Shown piece by piece: positions 11,691-22,475 of a stretch of 64,000 nucleotides of DNA; positions within the stretch are counted from its first letter, which is position 1; each line of letters begins with the position of its first letter. The stretch is from contig NW_025954961.1 in the NCBI RefSeq assembly GCF_022376445.1, positions 186,001 to 250,000 of the forward strand, given 5' to 3'. The notes beneath the pieces were generated by a model that saw only the letters and a program-made list of their open reading frames with translations, ran no database searches and had not been told where the DNA came from. The stretch is from Fomitopsis serialis (lineage: Eukaryota > Basidiomycota > Agaricomycetes > Polyporales > Fomitopsidaceae). The position numbers and the translations under genes are program-made.

Positions 11691-14538
11691 CGAAAGGAGC
11701 GAAAAGACAACCGAAGCAGAAGGCCCAGGACAAGCCTGCAGATCCTCCGCCCTTTGTGGAAAATGCAGTCGCTGTCGATCCTGCATTAGCTATCACCGAA
11801 AGCATACCGGTTCCACCACCAGCGGTCGTCCTTGCATCCGAGCCAGCGGCGATCGTCTCAATCGAGGAGAGTCAGCAGGGCGTTCCAGGTATGTCAGTGC
11901 GCTTATCTGCACCACGTAAACTTAGCATGAACACATAACAATAACAATGTCGCTTTCCCCTTCATCGCCCCCGTAATCCCCGCGTTTCTGCATCTGCCCT
12001 ATCATGCCCCGTGCTCGTCGCGGCGCCATCTCTCAACAACAAGGTGGCTGGTCTGGTGCTCAGGATGATGGGGCTACGGGTGCGGACGACGGCTGGGGCG
12101 CAGGCGCGAGTGGGGGTGACTGGGGCGCGAGTGCCGATGCTGCTGGTGATTTGTGGGGAGGAGGCGCACAGACCAACGATCTTGACTGGGGGACATCCGG
12201 CGGTGCAGCTGTCGGTGGCTGGGACGATCAGGCAGCATCTGCAGCCCCGCCAGCCGAGCCGACAAAGAAGGAAAAGAAGTCCAAGAAGGCGGCTGCTGCT
12301 GCCGCTGCCGCCTCTGCGCCGCCCGCTGCGACGTTCGCCGGCCTGCCAGCGAACTTTGGTGCGCCGCCGGGGACGATCTCGCTGGCTTCGCAGTCGCCCG
12401 CCGTAAAGGCCGCATCAGGATGGGGCGTCAATGAGGGAGGGGCTAATGGTTCGCCCGCCGCCAAGGCCGATGACGATGCGGGCGATTGGACACCAGCGAC
12501 AGCTGCAGGCGGCGATGGCGCATGGCGCGACCCCAGCGGAGGTGCGCAGAGCACGTATGCCTGGCCGGTGCCCTCGTCTGCTGCTGCTGCCGCACACCCA
12601 CCGCCTCCAGCACCGCCTCCCATGCAGGCGCCCACAACCAGCACTCAATCACACGGGGCGACCGCAGGCGGGTGGAGGAACTGGGCTAACGAGGCCCGTG
12701 GGCTGTCGGCCAACTTGAAGGTGACTACTGCTTCTGCTTCTGCGAGCCCTCTCCCTCCTCCTCCTCCGTCCGCACCGCCTTCCTCTATCCTTCCGCTCGC
12801 TGCTGCTGCGCCTCAGAAGGACAGGCCTGCGATGTCCCCGGAGCAGCAGACCGACCGTCTGCGCTCGCTGCTCACGCATCCGAGTTCGAGCCACGCTAAG
12901 AGTGCTCCTCCACAGCCGCAGCACCCAACGTACATGAGCTCGCCTGCGGCAATGGATAGACGACAGCAGGCAGCGTTGTACCAGCAGGCCGCTGCGGCGA
13001 TCGGACGCCAGCTCCCCCACCACCAGCAGAAACAGCAACAACCAAGTCTTGTTCAGCAACAGGCCTCGCTAGCACGGCAGCAAGCAGAACAGGTGCTGCA
13101 GCAACGCATCGCGCGGGCGCACCAACAGCAACAACCACAGCACGGCGGTGGCAAGAGCAGCAAGCCATCCGCGCAGCCAATACAGCAGTCCGACAGCTGG
13201 GGCAACGCTGGATGGGGAGGTGGCGGATGGAACACAGATCCGATCCCGGAGGAGGACGAGGAGGAGTATGAAGACGACGATGGATGGGGTGAGGAGGAAG
13301 AGGAAGAAGAGGAAGAAGACGACCGGGGAGAGCAAGACGGGTATGGCTATGGCTGGGGGGTAGGCAAACAGGCTGCAGATTGGGGACAAGCTGCCCAGCC
13401 ATCATCGGGCTACGGCCAGCGTGTGCGTTTCTCTCCGACTATATCTTACCAGGCCGAGTATCCCGGCTCTCGCGCTCCGCCTCCCGCCCCTGCGCCTCCC
13501 GGCCCTGCACCTGCAGCGTTTCATCCTTCTACCGCCGCGCGCCCACCCACTGCTTACCACCCTTCTGCTGGCCAACCCAATCCGTATCACCCTTCTGCTG
13601 GTCAACCCAATCCATACCAACCTCCTGCTGGCCAACCCGGCCCTTACCACCCTTCTGCCGCCCCACCCTCCGTGTCGGCCACCCCCGCCGCATACCAACC
13701 AGCCCTATGGTCTAATGCCACGAATCCCTCCCCCTCCAAGACGTTCGCCATGGCCTCCGGTCTGCCACGGACAACACAGACGACCGTGTTCGAGCTACAG
13801 CCGCCACGGAACGGCCTCGGCGAGAACTCTTTCGCCACCTCTCACGGACACGCCCTGATGCCCGCTGAGCGCGCTCTCTTCTCGCGCGATCGACCAGTGA
13901 GGCAGCGCATCCGATGGTCGTTCAATCCGGACAAGGACCCGCGAGTCTCGAGCCTGCTGAAGTGGGTGACTGCGATGTCAAATGGCCTCGCCACGATCGG
14001 GGTGAGCGTGTCATCGCCAGTATAATGGGCACCTGTACTGAAGGAGTCCTTCGCAGCTGCAACGCTTCCTCGAGACGGGTGAGCGAGGCGCGCTCGTCGC
14101 CAACGCCGACTACCGCGTCCCGGGGACCGCCCAGCCGGCCTTCGACTGGGTCACAATGGGGCAGCTCCAGAACACGCTCGACCGCGTCCTACAAGAGTCC
14201 GTCACGCTGTACGACCCCGCCGAGCAGGTCATCGTTTTCGTCTTCCTCCTCTCGAACTCGGGCAACAGCATGGCGGTGTGGCGGAGAAAGCTCAGCGTGC
14301 CCGAGGCGCTGCGGGAGACACACGACGAGGACATCCAGGCGACGAAGGCAGAGCTGGAGGCGGATTACCCGGTGTATGTCGACGAGTGAGTCGCCGGCCA
14401 CGTGTCTCTGCCTCGCTTTGCGTGTGCTGACTTAGATATTACAGGCTGGCTCCCCCTGCCGAACCCCCCAAGAAGAAGCGCAACTTCCTGTCCAAGCTCA
14501 AGTGGCGCAGAAAGGAAAAAGAACAAGCAAAGTCATGA
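11687..14538 (+). CDS. CcmS-related-domain protein with a long low-complexity N-terminal region
   Basis: The preferred model starts MAKGAKRQPKQKAQ, has an intron at about 11890-12042 (CAG/GTATGT donor) and enters a 670-codon exon in the correct phase. An alternative start is the ATG at 12004. Most of the protein is low complexity: Gly/Trp/Asp blocks, Ala and Pro runs, a Gln-rich stretch, a block of acidic residues, and a ten-residue PSAGQPNPYH repeat. The only folded part is C-terminal, after an intron at about 14001-14055. It contains RFLETGERGALVANADY, VIVFVFLLSNSGNSMAVWRR and a final KKKRNFLSKLKWRRK tail. This resembles what databases call the CcmS-related domain of basidiomycetes; I recall this from memory. 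Function is unknown. Confidence 0.7.
13561..13659 (+). repeat. 30-bp in-frame tandem repeat in the CcmS-related gene
   Basis: Three full copies and one partial copy of a 30-bp unit encode PSAGQPNPYH-like decapeptides. Copies differ mostly by synonymous or conservative changes. Such repeats usually vary in copy number between strains. Confidence 0.8.
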
Positions 14539-15320
14539 CCCGACACGTCTCCATGTTTCTCTGTTTGATTACTCTACTCCCCTGGTGTTAGACTTCGGTT
14601 TGCTCGTCGTTTGCTGTCGATCCTCGCTACTCAACTTATCACATCATACTATTGTCGTCGCTGGATGTATCCCTTCTTGCCCAGTGTATCATAGCTGTCT
14701 CACTGTACAATAGATTGCTCACAATGGATGGATGGACGAATGGATTCAGGTCACAATCACTACCTGGCAGTCTGATATCGACCGACTTCGTACATCGACT
14801 CGTACTGGGGTATACACGCGGGTTTGAAGCTACATCACTCTCGCCGAATGGGTGCCTCCTCATACCAGATCGAGAACAAGCAGAGCAGAACAATGTAGAA
14901 CCGAACAGACAACTAGTAAGTAGGGAACCGTATGATTTCATAATGCATCGGGCGACTCGTACACTATGAACAAGGGACGCAAGCGGTCAGTGGTCAGCGA
15001 GCAGCGAATGGCGAACAGGAATGAAAGACGTCGCGCGCCCAGGGGGAGGTAAGTAAACGTATTGACGGATGGGGCCAAGTGTCCAAGGGGCATTAGGGGC
15101 GTCTGCATGAGAGAGGTTTCAGTATGGACCAGATAACGCATTGCAAGTCATAAATTCATGAGCATGTCGTAACGGATATGATGCGTGGCAGGGGGAAGGT
15201 CTGAGGGCAAGTCCAAAGGCGGGTCCAAAGATACCAGTATGTGGTGACTATCATGTAAGGTGCAGCGTTCGCGGCGTGATCAGCAGGGTGGGAGGTGAGG
15301 GGCGGCGGACCCCACAAGGG
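14539..15320. other. Intergenic region between convergent genes
   Basis: This 780-bp stretch holds the 3' untranslated regions of the CcmS-related gene and the kinase gene. No gene or repeat was recognised. Confidence 0.4.
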
Positions 15321-17649
15321 CTAGAGGATACTCGGCCATTTCAGCCGGAGACCCTCGAGCCAGCGCATATAGAGCAGTTCGGATATAGGCGACTTGCGTG
15401 TCGGGGAGCCGGGCTCGGCGTCGCCCGGTATTGGTGACGAAGACGAAGGAGGCATGCCGCTGATCTCTTCCTCCTCGGTGACGATGAGCCCTTTGGCCGT
15501 CATCTCGCTCTTGCGAATAATCCGTCTGTGAGGGAAGAGACCGCGTGCCGTCTGTACGTGCTGCCGCACAGCAGAGTTGCTACGGCGGCGATGAGTGAAA
15601 CGGGGCAAATCGAAAAGGGGGAAAACTTACTCGTTGATGCCGGCGAGTAGGTCGAGAACAATGTTGTAGGCAAGCTCGGGGTTGACGTCCCTCAGCTCTT
15701 CGAACCCTCGGGAGATCATGCTCAGCGATTCTATCTCGCGAGCGTCCATGTCGTCCCTTGTTGCCTAACATTACGAAATCAACGACCCGAGAAGAAATGC
15801 ACGCACTCCCGGTCTACACACCTTGTCTAGTATTGGCAGCAATACCTCGTCGACGAGGGACTTGCCTGCCTTCACCGCCTCACTCGCTACTCTCCTATGC
15901 GGAGTCTTCGTACTCGACGGCGAAGACGGCGCCGAGTTCGATCCCTCGCGGCTCCTCGTCGTCCCGACATACTCTTCGCTCATCCTCAACGAGCGCACCG
16001 TATCCACCTTCTTCACCGGTCGGATCGTATCGACGCCCGTGCCCAGATCCGCCTCGCCAATCACAGTCCCATTCGCGTTGTTCCGTGCCTGGTAGCTCGC
16101 CCTGCGTGTCGTGCGCACTGAGCCCGTGTATGCAGGCGGCGGCTCGTTCATCGGGGGCGTCGCAGGCTCCGCACTGCCCGCCGTCTCATCGCTCACGTTG
16201 TCAGACATGAGCGAGGGCACTGCCTTCTCGTCTGCGGGCGGGCTCAGCGTTCGGATGATCACCGTCGAGTGCTGCGCGCCTGCGTTCATGCCGAGCGGGA
16301 GCGGCGCACTCCCACCTGTCGTAGCCGCCGTTGTGTCTATCGTGCCGTCGTTGTCGTATATCGAGGGCTCGTCATAGTAGTCGTCTTCGTCGGGGATCAT
16401 CTCGGGCGGTAGGAGGTCCCGCGCCATGCTCCGGATCGAACCCATGGCTGAATTTGTCCGGACAGTGTCGAAGCTCCAATCGCTCCGGAGTGTACCATCC
16501 CATGCACCGCTATTGCGCGCGGTCGCCTGGTACATTTGTGGTGCCTTGCCTGGTGCGCGGGCACGGTAGTCCTGGTACCGCTCGACGAGCTCAGTAAGGT
16601 ATGACGTTTTCCGAGCACTCTTGATGAACCGGTGTTGTAGGAGATCTTTGGCTGAGGGGCGCTGCAGATACATTCAGTATCGATTCGTACAGTCAAGCGT
16701 GAATAACTCACGGTGTCAGGATCCTTTGTGAGGCACTGAGTGATGAAGTCCTTAAAGGTCGCAGAGAAGGCACCTTCCAGGGTAGGTGGCTTCGCTTTCG
16801 GGATGAGGAATAATACCCGCATGGGATGGTACTCCGCTAGTGGTGGTTCGCCCTTCGCCATCTCGATCGCGGTGATACCCAGACTCCAGATGTCTGCCTT
16901 CGCGTCATAGCCTGCTTGCCTAATGACTTCCGGCGCCATCCAGAACGGCGTCCCCACGAATGTATGCCGCAGTGTACTGGTCAGTTGAGCCGCTACACCG
17001 AAGTCTGCAAGCTTGACTTTTCCCGAGGCCGAGAGAAGCACGTTCGCGGCCTTGATGTCTCGATGAATCGTACCCTCGCTGTGGAGGTAGTCAAGTCCTT
17101 GCAGGAGTTCCTTGCAAATGACCGCTATGTGCGGCTCCGAAAAGACGCCTGGTTTAAGGAGGTCGAGACAGGAGCCACCGGCCAGGTACTCCATGACGAT
17201 CCACAGCTTGTATGCGACGACGAAGGAGCCATAGTACCGCGTCACGTAATCAGAGTCAAACTGCGCAAGACTCGCGATCTCCTGCTGAATCTCAGAGATG
17301 TCGTCGTCCGAGTCCTCGAGGTCTAACGCGGAGCGTGAACGATGTTCACAGTTGGGCAGCACACCGACAGAGCACACTCACCGATCTGTTTGATAGCCAC
17401 GATTTGCTTGGTGTCGTTGTGCATCGCTTTGTACACGGTACCGAAGCTACCCGTGCCTAGCTTCTCGAGGAGCGTGTACTGGCTTGCAGGGTTGTTGCTC
17501 GGTATAGGGTAGGGCTCCGGCGGACGCTTGTCGCGCGCCGGCGAGGCCGGCGGAGACTTGGTGAGCTGCCTGGGCTGTGAAGCATGGCCATGGTCAGAGC
17601 TGCCCGACTTGCGCAGGAGCTTGGAGCCCGATGACACAACACGCTGCAT
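15321..17649 (-). CDS. Germinal-centre-kinase / STE20-family Ser/Thr kinase (Nak1/Kic1/Sid1-like)
   Basis: Five or so exons. After about 55 residues comes the kinase domain with glycine loop [16 protein letters not shown] lysine, catalytic [18 protein letters not shown], and the activation-loop signature [11 protein letters not shown]. Together these place it with GCK-type STE20 kinases such as fungal Nak1/Kic1/Sid1 and mammalian Mst3/Mst4. Those kinases act in polarity (RAM/MOR) or septation signalling. The domain ends with [20 protein letters not shown] and is followed by a 350-residue Ser/Thr-rich tail. A short conserved C-terminal part ([18 protein letters not shown]) may serve dimerisation or scaffold binding. 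The ATG at 17649 and stop at 15321 fit intact frames. All catalytic residues are present. Confidence 0.9.
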
Positions 17650-18626
17650 TGCGAGCGACTCGCCGGGGCGGGGCGGGGGCAGTGAAAAAGTGGCGAAACA
17701 CTACTGGCCTGTAGTAGGCCTAGCTCTGAGACGCGCACGACGACGACCTCTGGCCCCACACACGTGAAGGACCCATGAGGCGAGCTCAACATGCCGGACG
17801 TCACCAATCCGCATGACTTTATCTGCAAACACGCGCCCCGCGAGAAGCCATGAGGATCACTAACCTTGTTCATCACCGTTGTCGCCAGTCAAGTAAGTAT
17901 CGTAGATGGCCGCGCTGTAGCCCTGGACGCAGCGAGGAGGATCACGGAAACTTTGACGCGTGCGTCGGACGAGTGGGGCCGGTAGTCGCGAGAGGCACAG
18001 GCGCGGGGCCTGCCTTTTCAGGCGAGTGAAGATGGCGAAGCCAGGTCTGTCGTTAGGGCGATACGACGAGGGCACGGCGATCAGGGTGCGAAGGGAGGGC
18101 AGCGGGGAGGGCGAGGAGGAGGAGGAAGAGAGAAGAGGGAAGCTGAGGTCGCGTCGAGCATGACGTGAGGCAAGGCGCGAGCGGAGATCGGCTCAACTTG
18201 CCACGATCAGCTCTTGTCCTCCCGCCGCCCGCCACCGCCCCGAACGGCACCAGCCCGCAGCTGCACTCTTTCTCTGAAACACCCCGCCCACCGCGCTATG
18301 CCTCATTTATTGCCTCAGTCTTGGCCCGCTCGCTGGCGACGACGGCCGCTGCTCTCACAGGCGTGAATAGCAGCAAAGCCTCCGGCTCGCACGCTGATGG
18401 CACACGCACAGATGCTTAGGATAATCCAGCGAGCATGTGCACCCGCATCCGCCTTCCAATCCTCGGCGGTGTCGGCCACCGCCGCTACGTTGATCCGACA
18501 CACACACTCTGCCTGCATGAGACGACATATGGCATAGGAAGCGTGGAGGGTCGGTGGTGGCGTACAGCATACATGATGAAAACAAAGTCAAAGAACCCGC
18601 TCCCTGTCCAGCAGCAAACACCGCGC
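17650..18626. other. Intergenic region upstream of the kinase gene
   Basis: About 980 bp between the kinase start and the 3' end of the L35 gene. A 71-codon minus-strand ORF at 17860-18075 could be an upstream ORF or alternative 5' exon of the kinase, but it has no recognisable motif. The stretch 18100-18140 is a purine run. Confidence 0.35.
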
Positions 18627-19168
18627 TCATGCTGCCTTCACGGCGTACTTCCTCAGCGGGAAGTGGATGTCCTTCTTCCGCTGCTTGAGGGTCTTTTGCT
18701 TCTTTTCGTGCTGCACAGTATCGCATCAGCACAACGTGCATAACAAAAGTAGTGCCACGCACAGGTGTCAGTCTCCGCCGGATCGCCCGCGTCTTCTTGG
18801 GACGCAGGTCCAGAGGTTTGTACTTCTTGTCCTTGTAGAACTCCCGGAGGTTCTGTCTTTGCTTTTGGTTCATCACCGTCAAGACCCGGGCAATCGACTT
18901 GCGGACAGTGTTGCTACAGAACCAAGGTTTAAATCAATATAAGTTCTGGGCAGACCGTTCGGATACGCACATCTTCGTCAACTTGGCAGCAGAGCCACCA
19001 GCAATCTTCTGCACCCGCAGGTTCAGGAGCTCGTTCTTGAGCTCGGCAAGCTGCTTCGACAAGTCACTCTTCGACCTGGCAGTCCCGATCCTCAGTCCCC
19101 TGTCCTGTCAAGCACACAGTGGAAACGTACTTGGATTGCAGCTCATATGCCTTGACTTTGCCGGGCAT
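18627..19168 (-). CDS. RPL35: 60S ribosomal protein L35 (uL29)
   Basis: Four exons encode about 125 residues starting [15 protein letters not shown]. The sequence then runs [44 protein letters not shown] and [21 protein letters not shown], ending [16 protein letters not shown]. This is the complete eukaryotic L35, the uL29 protein near the peptide exit tunnel of the large subunit. It is highly basic, as expected, and has the family's length. The frame is intact and splice sites are clean. As in many fungi, introns interrupt this short gene early. Confidence 0.96.
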
Positions 19169-19823
19169 TTTGGTGATATCTATCAACACAGGCAGACTTC
19201 AGTACAGCTGCATCCCAGAAGAACATCTCGGGGACCGTCGGAAACGTCGCCAAGCATGCACATCAATCCCCGGCCGCATGAAGACGTCCCCGACAGAGTC
19301 TCGATGCACATAAACAGCAGTATTCACCTTGAGGAGTGTCGTGGAGGGTGTACGCGCCGATCCGGGAATGGCTAGTAGAGCGTGGGACCGAGCGTTTACC
19401 AACTGTGCAGTTGCAGCAGCCACAGTCCCACGCTTGCCACCTGCCCTTCCTGGAGTTTGCCGCCGCCCTTTGGCCACACTCGACGGTGGCGCCCACTGGC
19501 TTGCGAAGTCGAACTCACAATCGTCCCCTTGAACTCTGATATGGACTCGCGCTGAGAATGGGATCCCCATGAGGAGTAGAACTGCTTAAATCTACACAGA
19601 TTGTACCAGCTGCCAGGGACACTGTTCGTCTTTGGGTTGTCTGCGTCATGGCCGGGGCGTCTGCCGCGCGATCAATAAAGATGTGGCCCTTCAAGCACCC
19701 TTTGTTCTTTTTCTTCGAGCTCCTGTCCCTGGCCTATAAGATCCGTTTCATTTTGACCTCTCCCCTCGTACTCCGCCTTCCCGATTGCTCCCCGAAGACT
19801 TTTTTTGCCGACTTACTGCCAGC
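19169..19823. other. Intergenic region, L35 promoter side
   Basis: About 650 bp between divergent genes. One minus-strand ORF of 123 codons (19199-19570) is present but has no motif and no gene-like neighbours. The last 130 bp before 19824 are pyrimidine-rich, a usual feature of a fungal leader. Confidence 0.35.
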
Positions 19824-20402
19824 ATGTCCGCGATGTCTCAATCATATCCTCCAGGCCAGACCGCGCGCGACCTGCTCTACCTCTTCCCGCACGTCGAGGA
19901 CGACACAATGTCATCAATCCTCAATCATTCTCTCCCTGGCGGCGACCTCTACAAGCTAGACTCACGACGCATCCTTGAGGCACAATGGGACCTCATCGAC
20001 GCCTCTCTAGACGACAGCGCTCCGCCACACACGCTGCGTACCTCCCCGCACGCCGTCGACGTCTACCCCACGCTCGACGCGCTCCTCGTCCCGCTCAACG
20101 CATACTTCTCCGTGCTCACTCTGCACGGGCTCGCGCGTGGCCAGCCGACGATGCTCCCCTACTACTTCTTCCGCTACAGCAGCCACCTCGTCAAGATCGC
20201 GACGCAGTACGAGTGGCCCGCGGTGCTCCGGTATCACCTCGCGTTCTACGCGCGGCGGTGTAAGGAGATGCGCGTGGGCGAGTACGCTGGGTGGGGGAAG
20301 GTCGAAGTGGACCTGATGGAGCAATTCCTTGTGCCACACCAGAAAAACGTCAAGGTCGTGTATCCTAGTGGTGCCCCTCGATCGCGATGTATTAGGTACT
20401 GA
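19824..20402 (+). CDS. Hypothetical protein, single exon, about 192 residues
   Basis: The ATG at 19824 follows a pyrimidine-rich tract. The protein begins MSAMSQSYPPGQTARDLLYLFPH. Its central and C-terminal part is rich in Tyr, Trp and Arg, including LPYYFFRYSSHLVKIATQYEW and HLAFYARRCKEMR. It lacks transmembrane segments and signal peptide. The style resembles repeat-family hypothetical proteins of polypore genomes, possibly derived from a mobile-element structural protein; this is from memory and unconfirmed. The C-terminal residues after about 180 may be read-through into an unrecognised intron, as a GT donor-like sequence occurs at 20357. Confidence 0.5.
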   Translation: MSAMSQSYPPGQTARDLLYLFPHVEDDTMSSILNHSLPGGDLYKLDSRRILEAQWDLIDASLDDSAPPHTLRTSPHAVDVYPTLDALLVPLNAYFSVLTLHGLARGQPTMLPYYFFRYSSHLVKIATQYEWPAVLRYHLAFYARRCKEMRVGEYAGWGKVEVDLMEQFLVPHQKNVKVVYPSGAPRSRCIRY

Positions 20403-20720
20403 TACAATGCATTCTGCTATTAGTCTCGAAAAAGTGGCTGGACGAAGTGAACTGTGGCGGCGATCGTGCGTGGGCGGGCGGACTAGACTACAAATGTGCG
20501 GACGCGGTGTGCCCGGCCTGTGATAATGCGTACACTCTTCTGATGATACACCTCCTTCCAGATACCCACTCCTACCAAAAGCTTGTAGTCGATGATTAAT
20601 GGGATAGCAGATCGCTTGGTTCATTTCCCTTAGGCGACGGCGAACCCGGCTGCGTCTTCTCCGTCGACGCTGTCTTCTCCGCGAATGAGACGAATCTAAT
20701 CTCAGCGAGTCGTCCCTGGC

Positions 20721-21561
20721 CTATATTAGAGATTCACGCACCTGTGAGTTCGCACTGGTCGGCGGGGTCTGCAGCTCCTGCAGCTCCTTTGCCAGCTGCC
20801 GCATCCGCTCGATGCCGCGCCTGTCATTAGGACTGGTTACGTATCCGTGTCGCACCTCCATCTCGTGCATGAAGGCTGCGATGTCGCCTAGCGACCTGCC
20901 TACGGCTTGCAGCGCAGATGTTAAGGTCCTGCATGGCTCGTTGTGAGCAACAGCCATGCTCAACGGCGACTCCGTCTCCGACGATACTGATAGAACCGAC
21001 CCTACCTGTTGCGCCCATGGTCATTATCCCTCAGGAAGGTCGAGATCCGCTCGTATCGCGCGTCCTCCCGCTCTGTGCGTCGCCCTTCGCTCTGCACCGT
21101 CGCCTCCTGTAGTTCCGCCACCGCCCATCTGACATCCTCTAGGAATTGGTGGGTCTTCGCGTCTGCTTCTTCCCTCCTCGGCCGTGCAAGCTCCTCTTCC
21201 ACCGCCCTCTTACCCAGGCCTTCTACTGTCTCCTTCACCTCTCCCAACACCTCAAGGATGCTCTCCGTATTCCTCTTCGTCCATGCACGTCCGCGAGCTC
21301 CTTCTGCAACGCCGCCGCGTTCGCCGCCCTCTGCTTGCCCATCTCCTCGTGCATCACCGCGAGCGTGCGCCGGAACCCGACCATCTCACGCGCACGTGCA
21401 GTTAGCAGGGTGTTTGTGGTGCGTAGCTCGGTCTGCAGGGCGCCGAGCCGGCGGCGGACGAGGAGGTAGGGGACGGCGGCGATGGTCACGGTGCCGAGGA
21501 CGAGCAGCGAGACGAACGCCCTGCGGCGCTCGTCGCGGTCTTTGGAGGTCAACGAGAACAT
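20721..21561 (-). pseudogene. Membrane-anchored coiled-coil protein, probable frameshift (copy A)
   Basis: The frame starting MFSLTSKDRDERRRAF has one transmembrane segment (VSLLVLGTVTIAAVPYLLV) followed by a charged coiled coil. Protein-like sequence shifts frame near 21250-21290: ...AALQKELADV is followed in another frame by EVLGEVKETVEGLGKRAVEEE. Either a one-base indel or an unusually short 38-bp intron must lie there. A normal intron at about 20942-21003 links to a last exon (TLTSALQAVGRSLGDIAAFMHEME). The end is either the stop at 20721 or a further small exon reaching about 20600. It is related in layout and sequence to the gene at 24574-25107. Function unknown. Confidence 0.5.
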
Positions 21562-22078
21562 CGCTGGCCGCGAATGCGGTTGTTGTTGGACGTGTGCGAG
21601 GAGAGAGGTGGCTACTTGTGCAGGGAGGGATGGAAACGGTGCGGACTGCGAGTGTGCGACTGACGCGTCTGCCGAGTGCGGGGTGTATATGATCGGCACG
21701 TGGTACGCGATTACGATACTTAGCGCCTGCCGGTGAGATCGCCTCTGAATACCTGCGTTCATGGCGGTGCTGATAATATACACAATTTTCCTACTCGAAA
21801 TGCCGCCAAGAGGGGCGGCGCTACCTTGCTCGCGCAGGTGTTTGGAAGGGGACATCGAAAAATACAATAACATTTGAAAGATCATGAGGCTTCTGAACGT
21901 AGACTACTGTACAAAGATCGACGGCTTCTGCTACTATCGTACAAAAATTGAGACATCGCTATTGTACAAGACGAGATCGATATGGAGAGGTCGGGTGCGT
22001 GAGTCGGAACAAATACACACTGTTGTACAAGGGGAGAACACTAATACACGGACACGTCGGGAGCACCATTTGTGCGAG

Positions 22079-22475
22079 CTACAAACCCCGAGCAACCTTC
22101 TTGCCCTTTCGGCCATCGACAGACGCGTCGGAGAATCGCTTCGACGGAGACGTAGGCATCGGAGCGGGTTCCCTGACGACCTTGATCCTTCGTATGTCAA
22201 GGTACCAGTTGTCTTTGTTGAGTCTGGAAAAGTACTGGTGCGACATGGCGAGGGTGACCCTGACAAGCGCACCTGGCGTGCACAAGGCACAAGTTTGGTA
22301 CGTGTTCAACGGGTGGTGTACATACCACGTCTCATGTTTACAACTTGAACAGACGGCACTTTCCCACATCATAAACTCATCCGGCAACGCACCTTCGCTG
22401 ATCGTTATCTATAACGAAGCAGAGCTCTGGCTTGTTGAGATAGAAATCCAGATGCGGGGCAGGGTGCATTATCAT
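22079..22475 (-). CDS. Unrecognised gene, two 3' exons visible
   Basis: Two minus-strand exons join in phase. One, with ATG codons at 22475 and 22469, encodes HPAPHLDFYLNKPELCFVID. After an intron of about 135 bp (GTGCGT donor, TGTCAG acceptor) the second encodes SHQYFSRLNKDNWYLDIRR and ends GRKGKKVARGL with a stop at 22079. The composition is clearly protein-like, but I do not recognise it. Further upstream exons are possible: a 168-codon minus-strand ORF at 22855-23358 ends in KYASRLMEGQQFVFK exactly at a GTGAGT donor, and a 22560-22720 segment is also open. Confidence 0.4.

Noticed and set aside
12228..12644. Long minus-strand ORFs opposite the CcmS-related gene (12228-12644, 12649-13059, 12896-13405)
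   Set aside because: They are shadows of the GC-rich, repetitive plus-strand exon; their Ala/Gly/Arg runs mirror codon bias and they have no splice structure or motifs.
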